DNA of 8,032 nucleotides, taken from Acidobacteriota bacterium. GTDB lineage: Bacteria > Acidobacteriota > Thermoanaerobaculia > Multivoradales > UBA5704. The DNA lies in assembly GCA_003223675.1 (NCBI GenBank), contig QHVW01000869.1:1-8032 (forward strand), written 5' to 3'. Under the pieces are notes generated by a model, which ran no database searches, was not told where the DNA came from, and saw only the letters and a list, made by a program, of their open reading frames with translations. A program made the translations under genes and the position numbers. This document shows, in pieces, positions 1 through 4,886 of this stretch; the first letter of the stretch is position 1, and every line of letters begins with the position of its first letter.

Positions 1-324
1 TCGACGGTGAAGACCGCCCTGGGCGCGGTCTCCGGCTTCTTCCAGGGGCGCTCGACTGGCGCCTCGCCGGACGAACTGGTGAAGAACGCCCTCTCCGACT
101 ACGCGGCGGAGCACTTCGAGATCGCCTCCTACCGGGCGCTCATCACGGCGGCCCGCCTGCTGGGCGAGAACCAGGTGGTGCAGGTCTGCGAGGCCATCCT
201 CCGCGACGAGCAGGACATGGCCAACTGGCTGGAGCAGAATCTGCCGAACGTCGTCCAGGAGTACCTGAACGTGCAGACCGCGGTCGGCGTCGGCGCGCCG
301 GCTTCGGGCACCGTCCGCTACTGA
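1..324 (+). CDS. DUF892 / YciE-YciF ferritin-like protein, C-terminal part (5' end outside window)
   Basis: The frame is open from base 1 to the TGA at 322-324 (107 residues). No ribosome binding site precedes the GTG at 7, so the gene almost certainly starts upstream of the window. The visible part contains a segment reading NALSDYAAEHFEIASYR, then RDEQDMANWLEQNLP. These are characteristic of the last two helices of the DUF892 (YciE/YciF) ferritin-like four-helix bundle, including an E-x-x-H-type pair (EHFE) expected at the di-metal site. Family members are usually about 160-170 residues, so roughly the last two thirds is seen. The family is cytoplasmic and associated with stress conditions, but its biochemical role is poorly established. 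The gene ends in a strong terminator and looks unrelated to the cassette that follows. The family call is from remembered motifs, not a search. Confidence 0.85.
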   Translation, partial: STVKTALGAVSGFFQGRSTGASPDELVKNALSDYAAEHFEIASYRALITAARLLGENQVVQVCEAILRDEQDMANWLEQNLPNVVQEYLNVQTAVGVGAPASGTVRY

Positions 325-341
325 TCCTCTTTTTCTTCACC

Positions 342-382
342 GGAAGCCCTGGGGACCTCGCCAGGGCTTCCACCTTTCCGGT
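342..382 (+). terminator. Rho-independent terminator after the DUF892 gene
   Basis: A perfect 11-bp stem (GGAAGCCCTGG at 342-352 with its complement at 361-371) and an 8-nt loop lie 17 nt after the DUF892 stop. A pyrimidine/T-rich tail follows on the plus strand (372-396, including CTTTCC and CTTTCTTCCCC). The strand before the stem is also T-rich (TTTTTCTTC), so its complement gives little U-tract leftward. It therefore looks unidirectional. Confidence 0.85.
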
Positions 383-482
383 CTTTCTTCCCCTTGCGAC
401 GCAAAAAGCGCACCCTTTTACCAGCGGCCCCGACTCGCATCAATGGTGATGCGGCGAAAGGCCTGCCGGAGAGGAGATGCTC

Positions 483-740
483 ATGTTTCGAAGATTGCGT
501 TGCGTTGTCGTCCCCGCCCTCCTGATCCTGCTGACGTCCGGCGCCGTCCAGGCGCGCCCGCTCCACATCCAGGCGCCGGCGGTCAGCCTGTGGGCGCAGG
601 TCTGGCAACTGCCGATTTGGCAGTGGACAGGGATTGGCACCAAAGAAGGGGAGGGAATGGACCCCAACGGCGCCAAATCTCCGACCTTGACTCCCAAGGG
701 AAGGGGATCTCACCCTGACCCGATGCCCGTTGGGAGATAG
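483..740 (+). CDS. Small exported W-rich peptide precursor with a GMDPNG motif (cassette 1)
   Basis: This is an 85-residue precursor. I chose ATG 483 because GGAGAGGAG (468-476) sits 6 nt upstream, the same leader layout as the paralogue at 4487; ATG 477 is an alternative that adds two residues. Residues 1-24 form a classical Sec signal peptide: RRLR, then a hydrophobic core, then A-V-Q-A with likely cleavage after A24. The mature ~61 residues contain a tryptophan-rich stretch (W37, W41, W46, W48), then KEGEGMDPNG (54-63), then a Pro/Gly-rich tail ending HPDPMPVGR. The paralogue has the same order: W-rich segment, then KEGMGIDPNG. It lies 116 nt upstream of the TPR gene on the same strand. 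There is no cysteine after the signal and no membrane anchor, so the product should be periplasmic or secreted. The function is unknown and I recognise no named family. Confidence 0.7.
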   Translation: MFRRLRCVVVPALLILLTSGAVQARPLHIQAPAVSLWAQVWQLPIWQWTGIGTKEGEGMDPNGAKSPTLTPKGRGSHPDPMPVGR

Positions 741-756
741 CCTCAGCGGAGGGCTC

Positions 757-781
757 GACGCCGGCTATCCGAGCTGGCGTC
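757..781 (+). other. Hairpin between the exported-peptide gene and the TPR gene
   Basis: GACGCCGGCT (757-766) pairs with AGCTGGCGTC (772-781): ten base pairs including one G-T wobble, with a 5-nt loop, 16 nt after the peptide stop. No T-tract follows, so it is not a typical intrinsic terminator. It could be an mRNA-stability or attenuation element that uncouples peptide and TPR expression. The rest of the 741-856 spacer shows no convincing gene or promoter. Confidence 0.4.
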
Positions 782-856
782 CTTCCCTGCGTCCAATTCA
801 TCCCCGCTTGTCGTATAGAACGAAAAGGCGGAAAATCCCGGCGAGGGATCTACCAG

Positions 857-2095
857 ATGTCATCCAGAGGAGGGGGCATCGAGAGGTTTCATCCCGGGGT
901 AATACGGTTCCGGCCGCCCCGGTCCACAAGCTATGACAAAGCGTTCGAGCGGAGCCAGGGCCTGATCGTCAGATGGGCCCATCTCCTGCGGTTGGAGAGA
1001 GATGAGGCGCCGCGTCTTCTCCAGGCGTTGATGGAGCGCACTGCAGAGCAGCGTGAAATGCTCCTGCAGAACACCTGGCGTTTCCGCACCTGGGGCCTTC
1101 TCGAGCTCCTGATCGACCGGTGCCTTGAGACGAGTATCCAAAATCCCAAGCATGGAGAAGAGTTGGGCCGGTTGGCCCTGAAGGTCGCCGACCTCGCGGA
1201 TACGGATCGCTACGGCGCGGAACGGCTGCACGATATGAGGGCCCGCGCCTGGTCTCACATCGGCAACGCCCGCCGGATCCAGTCGGATCTCCAGGGCGCG
1301 GACGTCGCCTTCCATCAAGGCCGGAAACATCTCGAATGCGGGACGGGAGATCTCTTCGAGCTTGCCGTCTTCCTGGATCTGGAGGCGTCTCTGCGGAGGC
1401 ATCAGTACCGATTCCCTAATGCCTTGAGGCTCCTGAAGAGAGCGATTTCCATCTTCTCAGAGCTCCGGGATGATCACCGGGCGGGGAGATCCTTGGTTAA
1501 TCAGTCGGTGGTCCTCCTGTATTCCGGAAGATCGGAGGAGAGTATTCCCGTGCTGTACCGGGCGATGAGGCTGATTGAGCCGGAGGCAGAGCCCCGTCTT
1601 CTTCTGAGCGCCAAGCACAATCTGATCACTGGGCTGACGAACCTGAGGCATTTTCTGGCAGCACAGCGGGCCTTCCGCGAGGCGCTGCCTCTCTACCGTG
1701 CCTTCCCGGACGCCTGGACGCAGAACCGCTGCACGTGGATCCAGGGGAGGATCGCCCGCGGGCTGGGGCAGACGGCGGAGGCCGAGGCGCTCTTCCTGGT
1801 GGCGCGCGACGGCTTCCTGGCAGAAGGTATCCCCTATGACACGGCGCTGGTCGCACTGGAGCTCGCTCTCCTCTATGCCGAGCAGGGACGGTCCGCGGAG
1901 CTGAAGCGGCTGGCCGCTGAGCTGGTGCCGGTCTTCACCTCCCGGCATATCCACAGTGAGGCCCTAATCGCGATCGGCTTCTTCCAGCGGGCGGTGGAGG
2001 CCGAGCGGGCGGAGGTCGAGGTCGTGGCCCGGGTCAAGGAGTACCTCCGCAAGGCCCGGTACGAGCCGGATCTCCGCTTCCAGGATACTTTGTAG
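857..2095 (+). CDS. TPR-repeat protein, zinc-finger-less paralogue (cassette 1)
   Basis: This is a 412-residue soluble protein with no signal peptide or membrane segment. ATG 857 is the first start in a frame that has been open since the stop at 716-718; GAGGG (843-847) lies 9 nt upstream. Helix-turn-helix TPR-like pairs are visible at about residues 130-160 (AWSHIGNARRIQSDLQGADVAF), 175-205, 209-245 (the segment around LLYSGRSEESIPVLYRAM) and 294-355 (ending LLYAEQGRSAELKRL). The C-terminal signature is YLRKARYEPDLRF. From YDKAFERS (about residue 27) onward it aligns with the protein at 4887-6203 (YDDAIERA) and shares the segments GTGD..., LDLEASL and LLYSG/VGYSG. It lacks that protein's N-terminal HC2-type zinc finger and instead begins with a short basic, proline-containing leader. 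The family is likely a cytoplasmic protein-interaction or regulatory scaffold; the partner is unknown. Its genetic partner is the exported peptide gene upstream. Confidence 0.85.
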   Translation: MSSRGGGIERFHPGVIRFRPPRSTSYDKAFERSQGLIVRWAHLLRLERDEAPRLLQALMERTAEQREMLLQNTWRFRTWGLLELLIDRCLETSIQNPKHGEELGRLALKVADLADTDRYGAERLHDMRARAWSHIGNARRIQSDLQGADVAFHQGRKHLECGTGDLFELAVFLDLEASLRRHQYRFPNALRLLKRAISIFSELRDDHRAGRSLVNQSVVLLYSGRSEESIPVLYRAMRLIEPEAEPRLLLSAKHNLITGLTNLRHFLAAQRAFREALPLYRAFPDAWTQNRCTWIQGRIARGLGQTAEAEALFLVARDGFLAEGIPYDTALVALELALLYAEQGRSAELKRLAAELVPVFTSRHIHSEALIAIGFFQRAVEAERAEVEVVARVKEYLRKARYEPDLRFQDTL

Positions 2096-2193
2096 ATCTC
2101 AGAGGGTGTCTCAAAAGCCAGCCCCGAAGGGGCGGCACTCACCGGCCCGTGACCAGATCAGTCAGGTGGGATTGCGACGCCGTAAGCGCCTAA

Positions 2194-2392
2194 CTCTACT
2201 TTGTCAGATTGTCCGGCCCGCCCGCCCGGGCATGAATGCCCGGGCTACGTGGGAAACGAAAAGCCGGCTGAAGCCGGCTCCGAAGTCAGAGCCGCTCCTC
2301 CAGGAGCCGGGTTCACCCGGCTTTTCGGTTGAAGCGTAGCCCGGGCATTCATGCCCGGGCGGGGCGGGCGCTCGGAATCTGACAAAGTAGAG
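2194..2392. mobile_element. MITE-like element with 17-bp terminal inverted repeats and CTAA flanking duplication
   Basis: CTCTACTTTGTCAGATT at 2194-2210 is repeated perfectly inverted at 2376-2392. The element is flanked by a direct CTAA on both sides (2190-2193 and 2393-2396), consistent with a 4-bp target-site duplication. CTAA matches the YTAR target known for IS5-type elements, but I cannot assign a family. The 199-bp body has no ORF worth reporting and is itself one large imperfect inverted repeat (arms about 2194-2281 and 2302-2392) made of the palindromes listed separately. No transposase lies in the window, so it would be non-autonomous. The upstream gap 2096-2193 holds only a small GCCCC-GAA-GGGGC hairpin (2121-2133) and a GGGTGTCTCAAAAG string that resembles insertion-sequence end sequences. 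Confidence 0.65.
2224..2360. repeat. Palindromic (REP/BIME-like) repeat pair, copy A
   Basis: The outer palindromes at 2224-2245 and 2339-2360 each have 10-bp arms (GCCCGGGCAT and complement) around a 2-nt loop. They are mirror images of each other, with loops GA and TC. The inner palindromes are AGCCGGCTGAAGCCGGCT (2262-2279) and AGCCGGGTTCACCCGGCT (2305-2322), also in inverted orientation and joined to the outer ones by GGAAACGAAA-like and TTTTCGGTTGAAGCG linkers. The same architecture recurs at 6213-6345. Such paired inverted palindromes fit the REP/BIME class that is usually mobilised by RAYT transposases; no RAYT gene is visible here. Confidence 0.85.
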
Positions 2393-2520
2393 CTAAAGAC
2401 CCCGCCTGGCTCATTGCGGCCATCGAGCTCCGCGGGGGCCGTGACCTTCGCCGAAGCTGTTGCGTCCGGTGGAATGTTTCCCCTCGTTGCGGTAGGATCG
2501 CGGTCGACTCCCTGGAAACA

Positions 2521-2548
2521 CCGGGGGCGTGCTACCACACGCCCCCGG
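2521..2548 (-). terminator. Probable terminator of the leftward operon
   Basis: A perfect 11-bp stem (CCGGGGGCGTG at 2521-2531 with its complement at 2538-2548) has a 6-nt loop, 59 nt beyond the stop of the last minus-strand gene. Reading leftward it is followed by TGTTTCCAGG, only a weak U-tract. Between this hairpin and the MITE (2397-2520) I see no gene, only short spurious frames; 2549-2607 is also empty. Confidence 0.55.
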
Positions 2549-2607
2549 CGGTCAAGGCCTACTCGCTACTTCACGGTGCGATGGGATTCCGGGGAGCCCC
2601 TGCCTCG

Positions 2608-2844
2608 TCACAGCCTGCGCCGGGGCGGTCCCGCGACTTCCCGCGGCCGGATCTGCTGCGTCGTCAACTGTGCCTCCGACCGCAGCCGGGCCTTCTGGCA
2701 GAGCAGGATCCGGAGGCGCTCCACGCTCTCCGCCAGCCGCGCCCGCGGCTCCGCGACGATCGCGAGGTCCTCCTCGTTGGCCTGCGCGGCCGCCAGAACC
2801 TGGTCCCAGGTGGAGAGGATGCTCTGCTTTGAATTGTTGCTCAT
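2608..2844 (-). CDS. Small helical protein, apparently C-terminally shortened relative of its upstream neighbour
   Basis: This is a 78-residue protein read leftward. ATG 2844 is preceded by AAGGAG with a 7-nt spacer, an excellent ribosome binding site; a further in-frame ATG at 2868 would lie before that site and is rejected. The body is predicted to be one long charged helix. W13, VLAAA, the LAIVAEPRARLAES segment and a Q/T-rich stretch (QLTTQQI, 60-65) match the neighbouring 145-residue protein (WKKVLDA, LTTAEPQRALVEK, KQATVQDLK). The neighbour continues for another 80 residues, while this one stops after an abrupt RPREVAGPPRRRL tail. Neither alternative frame downstream restores the missing part, so a deletion rather than a simple frameshift is likely. 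The gap to the upstream gene is 27 nt, so it is the last gene of the operon. The function is unknown. Confidence 0.7.
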   Translation of the reverse strand: MSNNSKQSILSTWDQVLAAAQANEEDLAIVAEPRARLAESVERLRILLCQKARLRSEAQLTTQQIRPREVAGPPRRRL

Positions 2845-2871
2845 GTCGTATCTCCTTTTCGGTTCCAACGT

Positions 2872-3309
2872 TTATTGGGTCTCGCCGTGCTTCTGAGGGC
2901 TGGCCGTAGGGCCGGCCGGGGTACCGCCCGGCGTACCGGCCGGGGGCGGCGGAGTCTCCGGCGGCGGCTTCACCGCCGTCTTTTTCTTGCTCCTCTTCCG
3001 GATGGGCGCGATGCCGAACTGGACGAGGATCTCCTTGTTGGTGCCCAGAGTGGCCTTCACCATGGCCTTCAGACGCCGCACGGCCTCCCGGCCGTCGTGG
3101 AGCAGGGCTTTGAGGTCCTGGACGGTCGCCTGCTTGGACGCGGTGCGCGAATCCTGCTGCGCCTTGAGGTCCTGCGCCTCCTTCAACAGCTTTTCGACCA
3201 GCGCCCGCTGGGGCTCCGCCGTGGTCAGCGCCGCCGCGTTGTCGGCGCAGGCGTCGAGCACCTTCTTCCACTCGAGCATCAGGTCCGCGAACGAATTGGT
3301 GGTTCCCAT
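2872..3309 (-). CDS. Helical protein with basic, proline-rich C-terminal tail, unknown function
   Basis: This is a 145-residue protein read leftward. ATG 3309 has GAAAGGAA 7 nt upstream. Residues 8-98 are predicted to be helical and heavily charged (W14, AEPQRALVEKLLKEA, REAVRRLKAMVKATLG), ending in ILVQFGIAPIRKR. Next come a lysine-rich patch (RKRSKKK, 104-110) and a disordered Pro/Gly/Thr tail (115-140; PPPETPPPPAGTP). There is no signal peptide or membrane segment. The lysine-rich hinge could bind nucleic acid or another polyanion, but nothing in the sequence proves this. It is a tandem paralogue of the downstream 78-residue protein. I recall similar uncharacterised proteins in Acidobacteriota but know no assigned function. 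It sits 48 nt after the dehydratase-like gene in the same operon. Confidence 0.8.
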   Translation of the reverse strand: MGTTNSFADLMLEWKKVLDACADNAAALTTAEPQRALVEKLLKEAQDLKAQQDSRTASKQATVQDLKALLHDGREAVRRLKAMVKATLGTNKEILVQFGIAPIRKRSKKKTAVKPPPETPPPPAGTPGGTPAGPTASPQKHGETQ

Positions 3310-3357
3310 GTCTCGGTTCCTTTCTATTGGTTGGTCGTGGTTTCCCCCGGCTGACCA

Positions 3358-3714
3358 TCAGCCGAGGGCCTTGCCCGTCACGAGGACGGCCATCGTCACT
3401 CCGCTCGCGCGGCCGGACCGGCCGTCCTCGTACAGCGTGACGGCGATCCGGTTGCCGGACCGTTCGAGCGTGTACGCGTGGTTCTGCTGGCGCGCCAGCT
3501 CGGCCACGAAGTGGACCCACGCCGCCGCCGCTTCCGCGGTGGCGAAATCCCGCACCCGGCCGATCGCCGAGTCGCCCGGCATCAGCCGCCAGCCGGGCAT
3601 CGTCTTGAGGTACTCCTGAACCCGTTCCGGTTTGAGCTTCGAGCCCCGGCGCGGGAGCCGGAGCAGGCCGGGCGCGGAGCCCATCGGGGACGTCGACTGC
3701 TGTTGCGTTGCCAT
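3358..3714 (-). CDS. Pterin-4a-carbinolamine dehydratase (PCD/DCoH)-fold protein with degenerate active site
   Basis: This is a 118-residue protein read leftward. ATG 3714 follows a near-perfect AAGGAGGT with a 6-nt spacer. After a disordered N-terminus (1-25), the order of elements matches the PCD family: L..MPGW (36-42), AIGRVRDFATAEAAAAWVHFVAELA (50-74), NHAYTLE (78-84), the RIAVTLYED strand (89-97), then GVT (105-107). The true enzymes carry HH, then TH 17 residues after the second His, then GLTxxD. Here the positions are N78-H79, then E96 exactly 17 residues later, and V110 in place of the Asp. Only one of the usual catalytic residues remains, so dehydratase activity is doubtful. The fold may serve in protein interaction, as the DCoH dimerisation cofactor does in animals. 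It follows an XRE regulator by 52 nt and precedes two helical proteins. Confidence 0.65.
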   Translation of the reverse strand: MATQQQSTSPMGSAPGLLRLPRRGSKLKPERVQEYLKTMPGWRLMPGDSAIGRVRDFATAEAAAAWVHFVAELARQQNHAYTLERSGNRIAVTLYEDGRSGRASGVTMAVLVTGKALG

Positions 3715-3766
3715 ACGACTACCTCCTTGGTAATTCCGGGCCTTCATGGCCACGGAAAGGCCGTTC

Positions 3767-4150
3767 TCAGGATTCCTCGCCGGCCGGGGGGCCTCCGGGC
3801 GCCGCTCCGAGCAGCTCGACGAGGCCGGCGAGGCACTGCTCTCCGCGGCGAAGCTCGTCTTCGGTCAGCCGCCGGCCGCGCTTCCGGCCGTACACCAGCT
3901 CGTCGAGCGAGAGCCGGAGGATCTGGCCCAGCAGCGCCAGCTCCTCGAGCCGCGGCGCGTTCTCCCCCCGCTCCCAGTTGCCCATCCGCTCCCGCTTGAC
4001 CCCCAGACGCCGGGCGAGGTCCCCCTGGGACCACCCCCGCCGCTTCCGCTCGCGGACGATCCGGCGGCCTACCGCTTGCAGGAGGTCTCGCGGACGGACG
4101 GGCCCTTCTTTCTCTGATGCAATTCCTGCATCCATAGGCTCATTCATCAT
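3767..4150 (-). CDS. XRE/Cro-type helix-turn-helix transcriptional regulator, first gene of leftward operon
   Basis: This is a 127-residue cytoplasmic DNA-binding protein read leftward. ATG 4150 has GGAGG 5 nt upstream; the adjacent ATG 4147 (8 nt) is equally possible. The HTH_3/XRE domain spans about residues 27-87: VGRRIVRERKRRGWSQ, then GDLARRLGVKRERMGNWERG (43-62, scaffold and recognition helices), then LEELALLGQILRLSLDELVYG. The short tail is acidic/glycine-proline rich with no recognisable ligand-binding or peptidase domain. It heads a four-gene operon with gaps of 52, 48 and 27 nt, each gene having its own good Shine-Dalgarno. This suggests it regulates its own operon and possibly the divergent peptide/TPR cassette across the 336-bp intergenic region. 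The regulatory target is inference; the domain assignment is secure. Confidence 0.9.
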   Translation of the reverse strand: MMNEPMDAGIASEKEGPVRPRDLLQAVGRRIVRERKRRGWSQGDLARRLGVKRERMGNWERGENAPRLEELALLGQILRLSLDELVYGRKRGRRLTEDELRRGEQCLAGLVELLGAAPGGPPAGEES

Positions 4151-4486
4151 TTTCGCCTCCGATTCAGCGACGCAGAGGCTACTACGGCAACTTGATCTCT
4201 GTCTAGCTTTTTCTGCATTTTTATTCTTCGATTGGCCTCTTTTAGCCTGGATATCGCATTCCGGCGCGCCGTCGCGTGCATACCCTCAAGTTTCATCTCT
4301 GCAAGCGATCGAGCGAGGAGCGGCATCGCGGAAAGCCGCGAAGCAGGGGAGACCGCCTTCCGGAAGGGGTGAGAATCCCTGACTTTCTGCCAGACTTGAG
4401 GCACTGTCCTGGAAGGACGTTGCGTCCGTGGGCGACGGGGCCATGATGGCGCCGCGCCGCCCACGATCAAGGAGAGGAGGCCGAGG
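4151..4486. other. Divergent intergenic region between the XRE operon and cassette 2
   Basis: There are 336 bp without a convincing gene. The segment 4185-4260 is markedly AT-richer than its surroundings, with T-runs on the plus strand; this is where promoters of both divergent units are expected. I could not fix a good -35/-10 pair. Upstream of the peptide gene, two overlapping short hairpins share GGAC and exclude each other: GTCCT/AGGAC (4406-4418) and GGACG/CGTCC (4415-4427). A minus-strand frame (4470-4147) overlaps the XRE start by four bases (ATGA), but it lacks a ribosome binding site and recognisable content. GGAGAGGAGG (4471-4480) is the ribosome binding site of the peptide gene. 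Confidence 0.5.
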
Positions 4487-4801
4487 ATGTCTCGCAGAAT
4501 TCATCGAGGAGGGATCGCGGCGGCAGCGCTCGCTCTCGCGCTGGCGCTCGCTCCGCCGGCCCACGCGGCGAGCCTGGGCGGATGGGACCCGGCATCCGGG
4601 CTGCTCCTGCGCGCCTGGCACTGGCTCACGGGTGGGTGGGCGGCGCCGGCGGCGACGCCTCAGGGGCGGGCGGGGCGCTCGACGATGGCCAAGGAAGGAA
4701 TGGGGATTGACCCCAACGGGGGGCACAGCCTGGGAACGGGCTCGACGACCGGCTCGACGCCGGCGGACGAAGGCGCGGGTGTAGATCCCAACGGCGGCTA
4801 G
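4487..4801 (+). CDS. Small exported W-rich peptide precursor with two GxDPNGG repeats (cassette 2)
   Basis: This is a 104-residue precursor. ATG 4487 follows GGAGAGGAGG with a 6-nt spacer. The signal peptide has RRIHR, then an Ala/Leu core (10-22), then PPAHA with likely cleavage after A27. The mature ~77 residues hold a W-rich segment (W33, W44, W46, W51), then two copies of A-x-E-G-x-G-[IV]-D-P-N-G-G at 68-79 (AKEGMGIDPNGG) and 93-104 (ADEGAGVDPNGG), spaced 25 residues apart by a Gly/Ser/Thr linker. The second copy forms the exact C-terminus. The paralogue at 483-740 has one good copy in the same position after its W-rich segment. The product is exported to the periplasm or medium; there is no lipobox or anchor. 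It lies 85 nt upstream of the TPR gene's chosen start and is probably co-transcribed. The function is unknown; a signalling peptide or structural secreted peptide are the obvious options. Confidence 0.75.
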   Translation: MSRRIHRGGIAAAALALALALAPPAHAASLGGWDPASGLLLRAWHWLTGGWAAPAATPQGRAGRSTMAKEGMGIDPNGGHSLGTGSTTGSTPADEGAGVDPNGG

Positions 4802-4886
4802 GCCTGATTGGACGGCGATGTGACGGAGGGGGTCGTTCTCTGATTCCGCCTGTGAGAGAATGCGGGTGCGTTCTGGAGGACAAACC

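Noticed and set aside
394..422. TTGCGA-17-TTTACC as promoter for the cassette 1 peptide gene
   Set aside because: Spacing is right but the second hexamer matches only 3 of 6 consensus bases; too weak to annotate.
814..819. TATAGA as a -10 element for a separate TPR promoter
   Set aside because: No acceptable -35 hexamer 16-18 bases upstream.
2101..2120. GGGTGTCTCAAAAG as an insertion-sequence end
   Set aside because: It looks like known IS termini, but there is no matching inverted partner or transposase in the window.
2245..2538. 97-residue minus-strand frame and a 181-residue plus-strand frame across the MITE
   Set aside because: Both mainly translate the palindromic repeats and the antisense of the operon; no domain and no start signal.
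2552..3520. Long 322-residue minus-strand open frame
   Set aside because: It is an out-of-phase shadow across three genes that have their own ribosome binding sites and sensible proteins; its composition (Gly/Ala/Arg/Pro rich) is typical of a GC-rich off-frame.
4147..4470. Minus-strand frame of 107 residues whose stop overlaps the XRE start by ATGA, suggesting translational coupling
   Set aside because: No ribosome binding site at any of its starts, low-complexity basic content with no recognisable fold, and it runs through the AT-rich promoter region; the XRE gene has its own GGAGG.
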